A stretch of DNA of 56,488 nucleotides from Rhodanobacter sp. DHB23 (GCF_014842975.1 NZ_JACYXK010000012.1:1-56488), one strand, 5' to 3'. Shown: positions 25,172-34,640, counted from the stretch's first letter. Notes: generated from the letters alone by a model not told the origin. Program-made: numbers and translations.

Positions 25172-26890
25172 ATGGTCCGGTTTCCGTCGCGTTTCACGCG
25201 CAATGGCGTGGTGCGGGTGCTTGCCGCGCTGGCTTTCGCGGGCTGCGCCTGGGCGACGGTGTGGCCGGAGCCGCAGCCGCTGCAGAAGCTGTTCGTGCTG
25301 GTGCTGATGCTGTTGGTCACCGGTGCGCTGTTGTGCGCGACCCTGCGCCTCGCCTTTTCGCTGCTGCTGGGCGGCGGCCTGTTCTTCGCGTTGCGTTTCA
25401 TCTCCGGACTCAAGGAGAACTACCTCGAGACGGCGCTGATGCCGGCGGATTTCGTCTACTACGCACGTTCCAGCCTGATCGCCACGCTGCGCCATTACCC
25501 GCACCTGTACCTGCTGGGCGTGGGCGTGCTGCTGCTGGTGCCGTTGCTGCTGGTGCTGGCGTGGCGGCTGGATCGTCCGCTGTCCGCGCAACGGCGTGGC
25601 TGGGGCAGGGCGGCCTGGCGCATCGGTGGCGTGCTGTTGTGCGCGGTGGCGTTCCGCGCATGCCTGCTGCCGGAAGGGCCGTTCGCGGGGCTGCACAACC
25701 GCGACATCTGGGACAAGCTTTCCGACGACGCCCAGCTCACGAATTTCTTCATCAACATCAACGACGGCGGCGTTGCGGTGCCGGCGATGTCCGATGACGC
25801 CAGCGCGCAGCGCGAGTGGGCCGCCACGGCGAGCGCCAAGCCCGGCACGCGGCCGGCACCGTATCCCGACATCGTGCAGGTGCTGGAGGAAAGCACCTTC
25901 GATCCCTCGATCTACACGGCCTGCGCCGTGCCGGGCTGCAAGTTCGCGCTGTTCCAGCCCGACGCGCGCACGCGCGGGACCGGCCTGCTGCGTACGCACA
26001 CCTGGGGCGGCGGCACCTGGGTCAGCGAGTTTGCCGTGCACACCGGCCTGCCGCAGGACATCTTCGGCAAGGGCGGCATGTACGCGCCCTTCGTGCTGGC
26101 GCCTCACGTGCGCGCCACGCTGCCCGACCTGCTGCGCCGGCTGGGCTATCTCACCATCGCGATCTATCCCACCAACAGCGATTTCCTCAACGGCCGCGAT
26201 GCGTACCGCGCCTACGGCTTCGACCACCTCTACGGCGCGGAGGAGCTGGGGCTGGACGAGTGGGACGAGACCGACGCGCAGATGTTCGCCGCCGCCAAGC
26301 GCGTGTACGACAAGGTGAAGAAGCCGGGCCAGCCGGTGTTCGTGATGATCCTCACGATCAACCAGCATGGCCCGCACGACGACAACCCGATGAACAAGCT
26401 GCCGCTGCCCTGGCGCGGCATGGTGCAGGGGCTGGGCAGCAAGGACGAAAGCGCGCTGGATTTCGACACTTACCTGTGGCGCCTGCACGATTCCGACGTG
26501 GCGATGCAGGGTCTGGAGCACGATTTCCTCGACCGCGACCAGCCCACCGTGCTGGTGCATTTCGGCGACCACCAGCCGTCCTTCGACGGCCTGATCCGCC
26601 CGCTCAAGCGCACGCTGCCGCCCGCGCTGGTGCCGGATCGGGATTTCCTCACCTACTACATGGTCAAGAGCAACTTCGCCGGTCCGGCATTGCCGGGCTA
26701 TCCCGCGCTCGACATCGCCTTCCTGCCGACCATGGTGCTGGAGGCCGCGGGCCTGCCGGCCGATCCCTACTTCTCCGCCGCCACCGCGTTGCGCGAGCGT
26801 TGCCAGGGCCGCTTCGACGACTGCCCGGACAAGGCGCTGCTGGCTTCCTACTACGCCTGGATCTTCCGGCAACTGCACGTGTATGAGTGA
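25172..26890 (+). CDS. LTA-synthase-family sulfatase / phosphoglycerol transferase-like membrane enzyme
   Basis: 572 residues from ATG 25172 (AGGGGG upstream). Four or five N-terminal membrane segments (within about 1-175), then a periplasmic alkaline-phosphatase-superfamily domain. Metal and catalytic positions are visible: Glu in VLEES (about 238), Thr nucleophile in GGGTWVSEF (about 281), TINQHGPHDD, and HFGDHQPS (Asp/His about 465). Relatives include LtaS and the OpgB-type transferases of Gram-negatives, which move phosphoglycerol from phosphatidylglycerol onto glycans or lipids. The actual acceptor is unknown. First gene of an operon; its end overlaps the next start by 8 bp. Confidence 0.85.
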   Translation: MVRFPSRFTRNGVVRVLAALAFAGCAWATVWPEPQPLQKLFVLVLMLLVTGALLCATLRLAFSLLLGGGLFFALRFISGLKENYLETALMPADFVYYARSSLIATLRHYPHLYLLGVGVLLLVPLLLVLAWRLDRPLSAQRRGWGRAAWRIGGVLLCAVAFRACLLPEGPFAGLHNRDIWDKLSDDAQLTNFFININDGGVAVPAMSDDASAQREWAATASAKPGTRPAPYPDIVQVLEESTFDPSIYTACAVPGCKFALFQPDARTRGTGLLRTHTWGGGTWVSEFAVHTGLPQDIFGKGGMYAPFVLAPHVRATLPDLLRRLGYLTIAIYPTNSDFLNGRDAYRAYGFDHLYGAEELGLDEWDETDAQMFAAAKRVYDKVKKPGQPVFVMILTINQHGPHDDNPMNKLPLPWRGMVQGLGSKDESALDFDTYLWRLHDSDVAMQGLEHDFLDRDQPTVLVHFGDHQPSFDGLIRPLKRTLPPALVPDRDFLTYYMVKSNFAGPALPGYPALDIAFLPTMVLEAAGLPADPYFSAATALRERCQGRFDDCPDKALLASYYAWIFRQLHVYE

Positions 26891-27578
26891 AGCGCCGGAC
26901 GCATCGGCTTCGCGCCGGCTGGCCGCCGCCACGCTGCTGGCCGCGGCTGCCGCGGTCGTCGGCGCGCTGCTGGCTTCGCACGCTTCCGGTTGGCTGTGGT
27001 TGCACTGGTGCGCCAAGCCGCTGGCCACCGCGCTGATCTTCGCGCTCGCGTGGCGTGCGTGCCCGGCGGTGTCGATGCGCTATCGGCGCTTCGTGCTGGC
27101 GGGCATCGCCTGTTCGCTGGCGGGCGATGTGTTCCTGATGCTGCCGGGCGACTTGTTCGTGCCGGGGCTGCTGGCGTTCCTCGCCGGGCATGCGTGCTTC
27201 ATCGCGGCCCTGCTCGGTGACAGCCGCTTCGCCTCCCCGGCATGGCCGCTGCTGGCCTGCCTTGCCTATGGCGGGGCGAATCTGGCGCTGTTGTGGAATG
27301 TGATCGCCGCGCCGCTGCGCGTGCCGGTGGTCGTCTACGTGGCGGTGTTGTGCAGCATGGGCGGGCAGGCGGTGGCGCGTGCGTTGCGCGGCGACGCCCC
27401 GGCGCGGCTGGCGGCGCGAGGCGCGCTGGCGTTCATGCTGAGCGACAGCGTGCTGGCCTGGGGCCGCTTCCGCGGCCCGTTGCCGTTGGCCAGCCTGTGG
27501 GTGCTGGCGACGTACTATCTGGCGCTGTGGTGGATCGCCCGTTCGGTGCAGGGCGTGGAACGCGAGGGCAGGGCATGA
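26883..27578 (+). CDS. Lysoplasmalogenase (YhhN/TMEM86 family)
   Basis: 231 residues, about eight membrane segments. Family signatures: WLHWCAKPLATALIFALAW (Lys-Pro near the start), GIACSLAGDVFLMLPGDLF (conserved GDxxLM), and AFMLSDSVLAWGRF (SDxxLA), which contribute the catalytic acidic residues. YhhN/TMEM86 proteins hydrolyse the vinyl-ether bond of lysoplasmalogens, releasing an aldehyde and a glycerophospho-base. It overlaps the upstream sulfatase by 8 bp and the downstream gene by 4 bp (ATGA), so translation is coupled. Its partner (next gene) also resembles an ether-lipid enzyme. Confidence 0.85.
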   Translation: MSEAPDASASRRLAAATLLAAAAAVVGALLASHASGWLWLHWCAKPLATALIFALAWRACPAVSMRYRRFVLAGIACSLAGDVFLMLPGDLFVPGLLAFLAGHACFIAALLGDSRFASPAWPLLACLAYGGANLALLWNVIAAPLRVPVVVYVAVLCSMGGQAVARALRGDAPARLAARGALAFMLSDSVLAWGRFRGPLPLASLWVLATYYLALWWIARSVQGVEREGRA

Positions 27579-28831
27579 ACACGCAGGAACTCATCATCAC
27601 CTGGGCCACGCCGGTGTTCTTCCTGCTGATCGGCATCGAGCTGCTGGTGGCCAGGCTGCGCGGGCGCGATGCGTATGCCAGCAACGACGCGGTCAACAGC
27701 ATCGGCCTCGGCGTGGTCTCGCAGCTGGTGGCGGTGTTCACCAAGCTGCTGACCATCGGCATCTATGCGTGGTGCGCGGAACACCTCGCGCTGTTCCACC
27801 TGCCTGCCGACAGCGTGCCGGTCTGGGTGGGCGCCTTGCTCGCCTACGACTTCTGCTACTACTGGCTGCACCGCATGGGCCACGAGGTGAACATCCTGTG
27901 GGCCGCCCACGTGGTGCACCACCAGAGCGAGCGCTACAACCTTTCCACCGCGCTGCGCCAGACCGGCAGCGGGCCGCTGCTCGGCTGGATCTTCTACCTG
28001 CCGCTGGCGATCGTCGGCGTGCCGGTGCAGGTGTTCGTGGTGGTGGCGCTGGTCGACCTGCTGTACCAGTTCTGGGTGCATACCGAACAGATCGGCCGGC
28101 TGGGCTGGTTCGACCGCGTGTTCTGCTCGCCCTCCAACCATCGCGCGCACCACGCGGTGAACGACCGCTACCTCGACAGGAACTACGGCGGAATCCTGAT
28201 CCTGTGGGATCGCCTGTTCGGCAGCTTCGTGGAAGAGAACGACGCCGACCCGCCGGTGTACGGCACGCGCTCGCCGCTGCGCAGCTGGAATCCGTTGTGG
28301 GCGAATGCCGAGGTGTACTGGCGCAGTGCGCAGGATGCCTGGCACGCGCGCCGCCGGCGCGACAAGCTCCTGGTGTGGATCAAGCCGCCGGGCTGGCGCC
28401 CCGCCGACGTGGCGGCGCGCTTCCCCAGGCCGGATTTCGCGATGCCGACCGAACGCTACGACCCGCCGATGGGCGTGGCGCTGAAATCCTACGTACTGCT
28501 GCAGTTCGCCTTGCTGCTGGGGATGGTCACCCAGTTCCTGGGCATCACGGAAAGTACGGACCTGGCCACGCTGCTGCTCTACGCGGCCTGGCTGCTGGCC
28601 GGGTTGTGCGTGCTCGGCGCACTGATGGAAGGCCGGCGCTGGGCGTGGTGGGCGGAAGGCCTGCGCATGCTGGCCGGCGCCGCGTTGCCGCTGGCCAGCG
28701 GACGCTGGTTTGGCGTGGCGCACCTGGACGTCCGCATCGCGCTGGCTTTTGCGCTGGTGTTCGGTGCAAGCGCGCTGGCCTTGCCGTGGCTGCGCGTCGC
28801 CTCGACCGGGCGCGCCAACCTCGCCGGATAG
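27575..28831 (+). CDS. Alkylglycerol-monooxygenase-like protein (fatty acid hydroxylase superfamily)
   Basis: 418 residues from ATG 27575, overlapping the previous stop. Eight or more membrane segments and the full di-iron histidine set: [24 protein letters not shown] and [19 protein letters not shown]. The wording around the second and third motifs ([21 protein letters not shown], xHRxHHxxNxxxxxx[12 protein letters not shown]) is very close to animal AGMO/TMEM195, which cleaves the ether bond of alkylglycerols with tetrahydrobiopterin, and less like sterol desaturases. C-terminal membrane segments (about 305-415) are also AGMO-like. The bacterial cofactor and substrate are not known; the call is from motif recall. 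Confidence 0.82.
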   Translation: MNTQELIITWATPVFFLLIGIELLVARLRGRDAYASNDAVNSIGLGVVSQLVAVFTKLLTIGIYAWCAEHLALFHLPADSVPVWVGALLAYDFCYYWLHRMGHEVNILWAAHVVHHQSERYNLSTALRQTGSGPLLGWIFYLPLAIVGVPVQVFVVVALVDLLYQFWVHTEQIGRLGWFDRVFCSPSNHRAHHAVNDRYLDRNYGGILILWDRLFGSFVEENDADPPVYGTRSPLRSWNPLWANAEVYWRSAQDAWHARRRRDKLLVWIKPPGWRPADVAARFPRPDFAMPTERYDPPMGVALKSYVLLQFALLLGMVTQFLGITESTDLATLLLYAAWLLAGLCVLGALMEGRRWAWWAEGLRMLAGAALPLASGRWFGVAHLDVRIALAFALVFGASALALPWLRVASTGRANLAG

Positions 28832-28916
28832 CTCCGTTCGACGCAGCACCAAGGCCCAATGGCACCAGGGCGTGCTGCGCCTACAATGCGGGAGTCCCCA
28901 CCACGGAGTCCTCCCC

Positions 28917-29702
28917 ATGAGCAGTCTCGACGGCAAGGTCGCCCTCATCACCGGTGCGGCCAGCGGCCTCGGCAAGGCGATCGCCGAGTTGTATGCGAAG
29001 AACGGCGCCGCGGTGGCGATCTGCGACATCAACCAGCAGGCGGCGGACGCCGTCGCCGCGGAAATCAACGCGGCCGGCGGCAAGGCCATCGGCGTGGCGA
29101 TGGACGTCACCGACGAAGCGGCGGTGGACGCGGGCACCGACAAGGTCGTCGCGGCGTTCGGCCATCTGGACATCCTGATCTCCAACGCCGGCGTGCAGAT
29201 CATCAACCCCATCGACCAGTTCAGCTACGCGGACTGGAAGAAGATGCTGGCGATCCACCTCGACGGCGGCTTCCTCACCACGCGCGCCGCGCTGCGCCAC
29301 ATGTACCCGGGCGACCGCGGCGGCATCGTGATCTACATGGGTTCGGTGCACTCGCACGAGGCGTCGAAGCTCAAGGCGCCCTACGTCGCCGCCAAGCACG
29401 GCCTGCTGGGCCTCGCGCGCACGCTGGCGAAGGAAGGCGCGGCGCACAACGTGCGTTCGCACGTGATCTGCCCCGGCTTCGTGCGCACGCCGCTGGTGGA
29501 GAAACAGATCCCGGAGCAGGCGAAGGAGCTGGGCATCAGCGAAGCCGAAGTCATCAGGAACGTGATGCTGAAGGACACCGTGGACGGCGTGTTCACCACG
29601 GTCGAGGACATCGCGCAGACCGCGCTCTACCTCGCCACCTTCCCCAGCGCCGCGCTGACCGGGCAGAGCATCGTGGTGAGCCACGGCTGGTACATGCAGT
29701 GA
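28917..29702 (+). CDS. bdhA: 3-hydroxybutyrate dehydrogenase (SDR family)
   Basis: 261 residues, the usual size for D-3-hydroxybutyrate dehydrogenases, from ATG 28917. Cofactor loop TGAASGLGK (12-20), D37 in ICDIN favours NAD, NAG at 90-92, catalytic S143, Y156 and K160 (APYVAAKHG). GWYMQ at the C-terminus and [14 protein letters not shown] in the lid are typical of this subgroup. It converts 3-hydroxybutyrate to acetoacetate in polyhydroxybutyrate or ketone-body use. The stop overlaps the GTG start of the patatin gene, so the two are made together. Confidence 0.87.
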   Translation: MSSLDGKVALITGAASGLGKAIAELYAKNGAAVAICDINQQAADAVAAEINAAGGKAIGVAMDVTDEAAVDAGTDKVVAAFGHLDILISNAGVQIINPIDQFSYADWKKMLAIHLDGGFLTTRAALRHMYPGDRGGIVIYMGSVHSHEASKLKAPYVAAKHGLLGLARTLAKEGAAHNVRSHVICPGFVRTPLVEKQIPEQAKELGISEAEVIRNVMLKDTVDGVFTTVEDIAQTALYLATFPSAALTGQSIVVSHGWYMQ

Positions 29703-30868
29703 GCCGCGTCGCGGGCGCGGCGCCGGAGTCGCTTGCCGCGCAGGTGGCGCGCGACTACGCCTGCGTGGCCCTGGTGCTGCAGGGCGGCGGCGCGCTGGGC
29801 GCCTACCAGGCCGGCGTGGTCGAGGCGCTGGAGGAGGCGCGGCTGCGCCCGGACTGGATCGCCGGCATCTCCATCGGCGCGTTGAACGCGGCGGTCATCG
29901 CCGGCAACCCGCCGGAGCGCCGCGTCGAGCGCCTGCATGCGTTCTGGGACGCGATCTGCCAGCCGGCGATGTGGCCGGCGTCGGCATGGTTCGACGCCGC
30001 CCAGTGGCCGCTGCCGGTGCAGGCCGGCTTCAGCGGCCTCGCCGCGTGGCGCGCGCTGGTCGAAGGCCAGCCCGGCTTTTTCAGCCCGCGCGTGCCGCCG
30101 CCGTTCCTGCAGGCGCATGCCACGCCCGCCACCGCGAGCTGGTACGACACCGCACCGCTGCGCGCGACGCTGGAACGGCTGGCCGATTTCGACCGCATCA
30201 ACGATGCGCGCGAAATGCGCGTGTCGGTGGGTGCGGTGAACGTGCGCAGCGGCAACTTCACCTATTTCGACAACACCAGGGGGCGCCTGCGGCCGGAGCA
30301 CTTCATGGCTTCCGGCGCGTTGCCGCCGGGCTTCCCCGCGGTGGAGATCGACGGCGAGTTCTGGTGGGACGGCGGCGTGGTTTCCAACACGCCGCTGTAC
30401 AAGGTGCTCGTCGAGCGGCCGCAGCGCGACATGCTGGTGTTCCAGGTCGACCTGTGGAGCGCGCAGGGCGAATTGCCGCGCGACATGGCCGGCGTGGCCG
30501 AGCGCAGCAAGGAGATCCAGTATTCCAGCCGCACCCGGCTGATGACCGAGTACATGGGCGAGAGCCGCCGCCGCCAGCGCCTGCTGAAGGAACTGATGGC
30601 GCTGGTGCCGCCCGGGCGGCGCGAGGACCCCGCGTATCGCCGCGCCGAATGCGAGGCGCGCGGTGCGCTGGTGAACCTGGTCCACCTGATCTACCGCGAC
30701 AAGCCCTACGAAGGGCACTACAAGGACTACGAGTTCAGCGCCGCCAGCATGCGCAGCCACTGGCAGGGCGGCCTCGACGACATGCGCCACACGCTGGCCC
30801 ACCCCGCGTGGCTGGAGGTGCCGTCGCCCGAGCAGCCGTTCGTGGCGCACGACGTGCACCAGGGCTGA
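29699..30868 (+). CDS. Patatin-like phospholipase with C-terminal extension (DUF3734-type)
   Basis: 389 residues from GTG 29699 (GTGA overlap with bdhA). Patatin fold: oxyanion loop [13 protein letters not shown] (28-40), nucleophile GISIG with S58, catalytic Asp about 224 in [12 protein letters not shown]. The C-terminal third (about 265-370; [37 protein letters not shown]) matches the extension found in patatins next to hydroxybutyrate dehydrogenase. The pairing suggests release or turnover of hydroxybutyryl units or lipid acyl chains. No signal peptide. Confidence 0.87.
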   Translation: MSRVAGAAPESLAAQVARDYACVALVLQGGGALGAYQAGVVEALEEARLRPDWIAGISIGALNAAVIAGNPPERRVERLHAFWDAICQPAMWPASAWFDAAQWPLPVQAGFSGLAAWRALVEGQPGFFSPRVPPPFLQAHATPATASWYDTAPLRATLERLADFDRINDAREMRVSVGAVNVRSGNFTYFDNTRGRLRPEHFMASGALPPGFPAVEIDGEFWWDGGVVSNTPLYKVLVERPQRDMLVFQVDLWSAQGELPRDMAGVAERSKEIQYSSRTRLMTEYMGESRRRQRLLKELMALVPPGRREDPAYRRAECEARGALVNLVHLIYRDKPYEGHYKDYEFSAASMRSHWQGGLDDMRHTLAHPAWLEVPSPEQPFVAHDVHQG

Positions 30869-30879
30869 CGCCCTGGTGC
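30856..30879 (+). terminator. Hairpin spanning the patatin stop codon
   Basis: GCACCAGGGC-TGAC-GCCCTGGTGC, a perfect 10-bp stem whose loop contains the TGA stop. No T-run follows, so it may be a Rho-independent terminator of poor quality or an mRNA 3' protector. The convergent SDR gene ends 49 bp further right. Confidence 0.55.
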
Positions 30880-30928
30880 CTGCCCAACGTCTGCGCGCAG
30901 TGCGTGCCGGCAGGTCGCGGGCAGGCTT

Positions 30929-31681
30929 TCAGCCGCGATGCACCTGCAGCCCCGCCGCCGACTGGCTCACCGGCATCACCTCGATGCGGTTGATGTTGAG
31001 GTGCGGCGGCAGGTTGGCGACCCACCAGATCGTGTCGGCGATGTCGTCCGCGACGATGGGATGCGCACCGGCGTAGAGCGTGTCCGAGGCGGCCTGGTCG
31101 CCGCCGGTGCGCACCAGGGTGAACTCGGTTTCGGCCATGCCCGGTTCGATCGAGGTGACGCGCACGCCGGTGCCGTGCAGGTCCACGCGCAGGTTCTGCG
31201 AGAACTGGCTGACGAAGGCCTTGGTGCCGCCATACACGTTGCCGCCGCGGTACGGGTAGCTGCCCGCGATGGAGCTGATGTTGACGATGGCGCCGCGGCG
31301 TTCGATCAGTTTCGGCAGCAGCAGGTGCGTCATCGTCGCCAGCGCGGTGACGTTGGTATCGATCATCTGCCTCCACTGCGCGAGATCGGCCTGTTGCGCC
31401 GTCGCGGTGCCCAGCGCGAGGCCGGCGTTGTTCACCAGCAGGTCGGTGCCGGCGAAGGCCTCCGGCAGGCCAGCGATGGCGGCGCGCAGCGCGGTTTCGT
31501 CGCGGATGTCGAAGGCGACGGCGTGCACCTTGTCGGCGCCGTGCGCATCCACCAGTTGCTGCAGGCGCTCGGCGCGGCGCCCGCTGGCGACCACGCGCCA
31601 GCCGCCAGCCACGAAGCGTTCCACGGTGGCGGCGCCGAAGCCGGCGGTGGCGCCGGTGATCCAGGCGGTCTTGGTGCTCAT
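30929..31681 (-). CDS. SDR oxidoreductase, YdfG-like NADP-dependent 3-hydroxy acid dehydrogenase
   Basis: 250 residues from ATG 31681. ITGATAGFGAAT at 8-19 (cofactor loop), ASGRRAERL (Arg favours NADP), NNAG at 84-87, NISSIAGSYPYRGGNVYGGTKAF giving S136, Y150 and K154. C-terminal DIADTIWWVANLPPHLNINR and IEVMP are characteristic of YdfG/serine 3-dehydrogenases, which act on L-allo-threonine, serine and 3-hydroxypropionate. It is 28 bp upstream of nothing in the same operon: the SPOR gene lies 28 bp to the right on the same strand, so read-through from it is likely. Confidence 0.87.
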   Translation of the reverse strand: MSTKTAWITGATAGFGAATVERFVAGGWRVVASGRRAERLQQLVDAHGADKVHAVAFDIRDETALRAAIAGLPEAFAGTDLLVNNAGLALGTATAQQADLAQWRQMIDTNVTALATMTHLLLPKLIERRGAIVNISSIAGSYPYRGGNVYGGTKAFVSQFSQNLRVDLHGTGVRVTSIEPGMAETEFTLVRTGGDQAASDTLYAGAHPIVADDIADTIWWVANLPPHLNINRIEVMPVSQSAAGLQVHRG

Positions 31682-31709
31682 GCAGTCGTGCCTCGGCGAA
31701 TGGGGTGGC

Positions 31710-32417
31710 TTACTTGCCTTCCTTCAGCGCGATCGAGCTGATGCCGGCGCTGGCAAGGCGTTGCTTGGTCGCCTCCAGCGCACTGGCGCTGGGGAACGGC
31801 CCCAGTCGCACGCGGTGGAAGGTCTGGCCGTTGACGGTGACGCTCTGCACGTTGGCCACGAAACCCTGCATGGCGAGCTGGGCCTTGGTCGCCTCGGCCT
31901 TCGCCGCATCGGGAAAGGCGCCGATCTGCAGCAGATAGCCGCCGCCGCTGGTCGGCTGCGGCACCGCGGAGGCGGGTGCCGCTTCCACGTTCTGGGTGGC
32001 CACGGGTGCGTTCACGGGTGCTGCCGGCTGCGTCGCGGGTGCCGGTGCCGGCGCCGCCGGCGTGGCCGCGGCGGCGCGCTGGCTCTGCTGCTCGGCCTTG
32101 GCCTGCGCGCTGAGCTCGGCATCCGGGATGCGCACTTCCTTCTCCGACAGCACGGAGTAGAAGTCGAACTGCGGCTTCTTCGGCGCAGTCTCGGCGTTGC
32201 CCGGCGCCACGGCGCCGGCATCGCTGGGTGCCGCGGCGGTGGCTTGGGGATTGGCCTGCGGGCCATCCTTCGGCGCCATCGGCAGCAGCGAGTGGCGCAT
32301 CAGCACCGCCACCGCCAGCGCGCCGATCAGCAAGCCGACGAGGATCGCGGCCCAGGTGGGGAATCCGCCGCCGCTGTTGCGTACCGCCTGCCTGCCCTTG
32401 CCTTTGCGTGCTGCCAT
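31710..32417 (-). CDS. SPOR-domain membrane protein (FtsN/DedD-like)
   Basis: 235 residues from ATG 32417. Short basic cytoplasmic start ([10 protein letters not shown]), one membrane segment (about 21-39, TWAAILVGLLIGALAVAVL), an Ala/Pro/Gln-rich periplasmic linker, then a C-terminal SPOR domain (about 160-233; YLLQIGAFPDAAKAEATKAQ, FHRVRLGPFPSASALEATKQ) that binds septal peptidoglycan lacking stem peptides. Its start shares one base with the argS stop (TGATG). In many gammaproteobacteria an ftsN-like gene follows argS, which supports an FtsN role in division. Confidence 0.87.
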   Translation of the reverse strand: MAARKGKGRQAVRNSGGGFPTWAAILVGLLIGALAVAVLMRHSLLPMAPKDGPQANPQATAAAPSDAGAVAPGNAETAPKKPQFDFYSVLSEKEVRIPDAELSAQAKAEQQSQRAAAATPAAPAPAPATQPAAPVNAPVATQNVEAAPASAVPQPTSGGGYLLQIGAFPDAAKAEATKAQLAMQGFVANVQSVTVNGQTFHRVRLGPFPSASALEATKQRLASAGISSIALKEGK

Positions 32418-34105
32418 CACATGCTCTCCGGGGCGCCCAGGCCCAGCAGATCCAGACCGTTGCGCAGCACCTGCCGGGTCGCCACCACGAGGGCCAGGCG
32501 GGCGTCGCGCAGGTCCTTGTCGTCGACCAGGAACTGGTGCGAGTTGTAGTAGGTGTGGAACGCGTTCGCCAGTTCGCGCAGCCACACGGCGAGCAGGTGC
32601 GGTTCGAGGTTCGAGGCCGCGGCTTCCACCACTTCCGGATAGCGCGACAGCTCGGTGAGCAGCGCCTGCTCGTGTTCGTTGTCCAGCCGCGCGAGTTGCG
32701 CCAGGCCATTGTCCTGATCGAACGTGAACCCTTTCTCGCCGGCCTGGCGCAGCACGCTGCACACGCGGGCGTGAGCGTACTGGATGTAGTAGACCGGGTT
32801 GTCGTTGGTCTGCGAGCGCGCCAGGTCGATGTCGAACACCAGCTGCGAATCGCTTTTGCGCGAGATCAGGAAGTAGCGCGTGGCGTCGCGGCCCACTTCG
32901 TCGATCAGGTCGCGCAAGGTGACGTAGCTGCCGGCGCGCTTGGAGATCTTCACTTCCTCACCGCCGCGCATCACGGTGACCATCTGGTGCAGCACGTAGT
33001 CGGGATAACCCTTGGGGATGCCGCAATCCAGCGCCTGCAGGCCGGCTTTCACGCGGGCCAGCGAGCCGTGGTGGTCGGAACCCAGCTCGGTGATCGCCTT
33101 TTCGTAACCACGCTGCCATTTCGACAGGTGATAGGCCACGTCCGGCACGAAGTATGTATACGTGCCGTCGGACTTGCGCATCACGCGGTCCTTGTCGTCG
33201 CCGAAGTCGGTGGTCTTCAGCCACAGCGCGCCGCCTTCCTCGTAGGTGTGGCCGTGGGCGACCAGCTCGCGCACGGTTTCCTCCACCTTGCCGTCGGCGT
33301 ACAGCGAGGACTCCAGGAAGTACACGTCGAAGGCCACGCCGAAGGCCTTGAGGTCCAGGTCCTGTTCGCGGCGCAGGCTGGCCACCGCGAAGGCGCGGAT
33401 CGCATCGAGGTCCGCCGCGTCCTTCGTTCCGGTGACGGTGTGGCCTTCCACGGCGACGCTTTCGCCGGCCAGATAGGCCCTGGCCACGTCGGCGATGTAG
33501 TCGCCGCGGTAGCCGTCCTCCGGCCAGCCGGCGTCGCCGGGCGCGAGGCCACGCGCGCGCGCCTGCGTCGAGATGGCGAGGTTGGCGATCTGCACGCCGG
33601 CGTCGTTGTAGTAGAACTCGCGCTTCACGTTCCAGCCGCTGGCTTCCAGCAGGCGGCTCAGGCAGTCGCCGATCGCCGCGCCGCGCCCGTGGCCCACGTG
33701 CAGGGGGCCGGTGGGGTTGGCCGAGACGAACTCCACGCCCACCGTGCGGCCCGCGCCCTGCGCGTTGCGGCCGTAGCCCGTTCCCTGTTCAAGGATGCGG
33801 CGCACCTGCGACTGGCTGGCGCCGGCGGCGAGGAAGAAGTTGATGAAGCCGGGACCGGCGATCTCCACCTTGGCCAGCAGGTCGCTGGCCGGCAGCGCGG
33901 CCACCAGCTTTTCGGCCAGTTCGCGTGGCTTGGCGCGGGCGGCTTTTGCCAGCAGCATCGCGGCGTTGCAGGCGAAATCGCCATGCTCGCGGCTGCGCGT
34001 GCGCTCGATCACGAAGCCCGGGATCGCCAGCTCGGCGGGCAGGGCGGACTGGGTTTGCAGGGCGTGGATGGCCCCGAGGATCAGTTCGTGCAGCTGGGCT
34101 TTCAC
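32417..34105 (-). CDS. argS: Arginyl-tRNA synthetase
   Basis: 562 residues from GTG 34105; [16 protein letters not shown] matches the usual MKxxL.. start, whereas the open frame upstream to 34159 does not. Class I synthetase: HVGH at 136-139 within [25 protein letters not shown]-like KISKRAG in the middle, Arg-tRNA N-terminal (ADD1) domain with [14 protein letters not shown], and the C-terminal DALR anticodon domain ending LGLGAPESM. It attaches arginine to tRNA-Arg. The downstream SPOR gene is coupled to it by a one-base overlap. Confidence 0.96.
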   Translation of the reverse strand: MKAQLHELILGAIHALQTQSALPAELAIPGFVIERTRSREHGDFACNAAMLLAKAARAKPRELAEKLVAALPASDLLAKVEIAGPGFINFFLAAGASQSQVRRILEQGTGYGRNAQGAGRTVGVEFVSANPTGPLHVGHGRGAAIGDCLSRLLEASGWNVKREFYYNDAGVQIANLAISTQARARGLAPGDAGWPEDGYRGDYIADVARAYLAGESVAVEGHTVTGTKDAADLDAIRAFAVASLRREQDLDLKAFGVAFDVYFLESSLYADGKVEETVRELVAHGHTYEEGGALWLKTTDFGDDKDRVMRKSDGTYTYFVPDVAYHLSKWQRGYEKAITELGSDHHGSLARVKAGLQALDCGIPKGYPDYVLHQMVTVMRGGEEVKISKRAGSYVTLRDLIDEVGRDATRYFLISRKSDSQLVFDIDLARSQTNDNPVYYIQYAHARVCSVLRQAGEKGFTFDQDNGLAQLARLDNEHEQALLTELSRYPEVVEAAASNLEPHLLAVWLRELANAFHTYYNSHQFLVDDKDLRDARLALVVATRQVLRNGLDLLGLGAPESM

Positions 34106-34207
34106 GGGCGCGGTGGTTCCGGGATGGAACCGGCAATCGTAGCAGAGAGGCCAACCCACGCGGCCGCTACGGAAGCCGGGGCCGCATGTTGCGTCGCAAG
34201 GCGTGGT

Positions 34208-34384
34208 TTGTGGATAAGTCTGTGGGGAAAGTATGGCCGTGTACGGCGGATCGGCCGTTGTTCGCGCATTTGCTTCGCGCTTTTTTACAAAAAAACAATT
34301 AATACAGTGAGTTATAAGTCATGTTTGAGGTCGCGCCTGCGCTGCTGGGTGCAAGTGCCAGCTACAGGGCTGTGTGCATAAGTC
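34208..34384. promoter_or_regulatory. DnaA-box-like 9-mers flanking an AT-rich patch
   Basis: TGTGGATAA at 34208-34216 is the exact reverse complement of the DnaA box TTATCCACA. TGTGGGGAA (34220-34228) is a degenerate neighbour and TGTGCATAA (34373-34381) matches the looser consensus TTATNCACA. Between them, 34281-34320 is strikingly AT-rich for this genome (TTTTTTACAAAAAAACAATT...). The heptamer ATAAGTC occurs three times (34213-34219, 34314-34320, 34378-34384). The stretch also has to hold the argS promoter. Whether DnaA binds here is inference. Confidence 0.45.
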
Positions 34385-34459
34385 AATGGGCACTTGGCGG
34401 GCACGGCTGGGGCACCGGATCGTCATCGACGTGTCATGCGGCGCTGCCACACTGGCTGC

Positions 34460-34563
34460 GTGCCGTAGGAAACTCCCCTCCCGACCGGTACACCGGAGAT
34501 GCCGCTCTCTCCAACTCCCCGAATCGGCACCAGCGGCGCGGCTCATCCCGCGCCGCTTTTTTT
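34460..34563 (+). ncRNA. Putative small RNA with three stem-loops and C-rich loops
   Basis: About 104 nt between argS and radC with no coding sense. Stem 1 GTGCCG/CGGTAC (34460-34465 with 34486-34491, one G-U pair) encloses a loop containing ACTCCCCTCCC. Stem 2 TGCCG/CGGCA (34500-34504 with 34525-34529) encloses CTCTCTCCAACTCCCCGAAT. Stem 3 is a 10-bp terminator followed by seven T. The 5' end is a guess, based on a weak promoter (TCGACG, 16 bp, CACACT, ending 34453). Size, three hairpins and C-rich loops recall the Xanthomonas sX13 regulatory RNA, whose loops pair with G-rich ribosome-binding sites. That kinship is recall and not verified. Confidence 0.6.
34532..34563 (+). terminator. Rho-independent terminator of the putative sRNA
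   Basis: AGCGGCGCGG (34532-34541), loop CTCATC, CCGCGCCGCT (34548-34557), then T7 (34557-34563): a textbook intrinsic terminator. There is no plus-strand protein gene upstream of it (argS runs leftward), which is the main reason to propose an independent short transcript. Confidence 0.9.
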
Positions 34564-34640
34564 GTTTGTGCTGAGAGTGCGGCCGGGGATGGCCACCCGT
34601 TTGATTCAAGCGATCAGGGAGGATCGCAAAAGTATCCCGC

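Noticed and set aside
34208..34384. Chromosomal origin oriC
   Set aside because: Only two good DnaA boxes, and no dnaA, dnaN, gidA or parAB genes nearby; kept only as a DnaA-box-like region.
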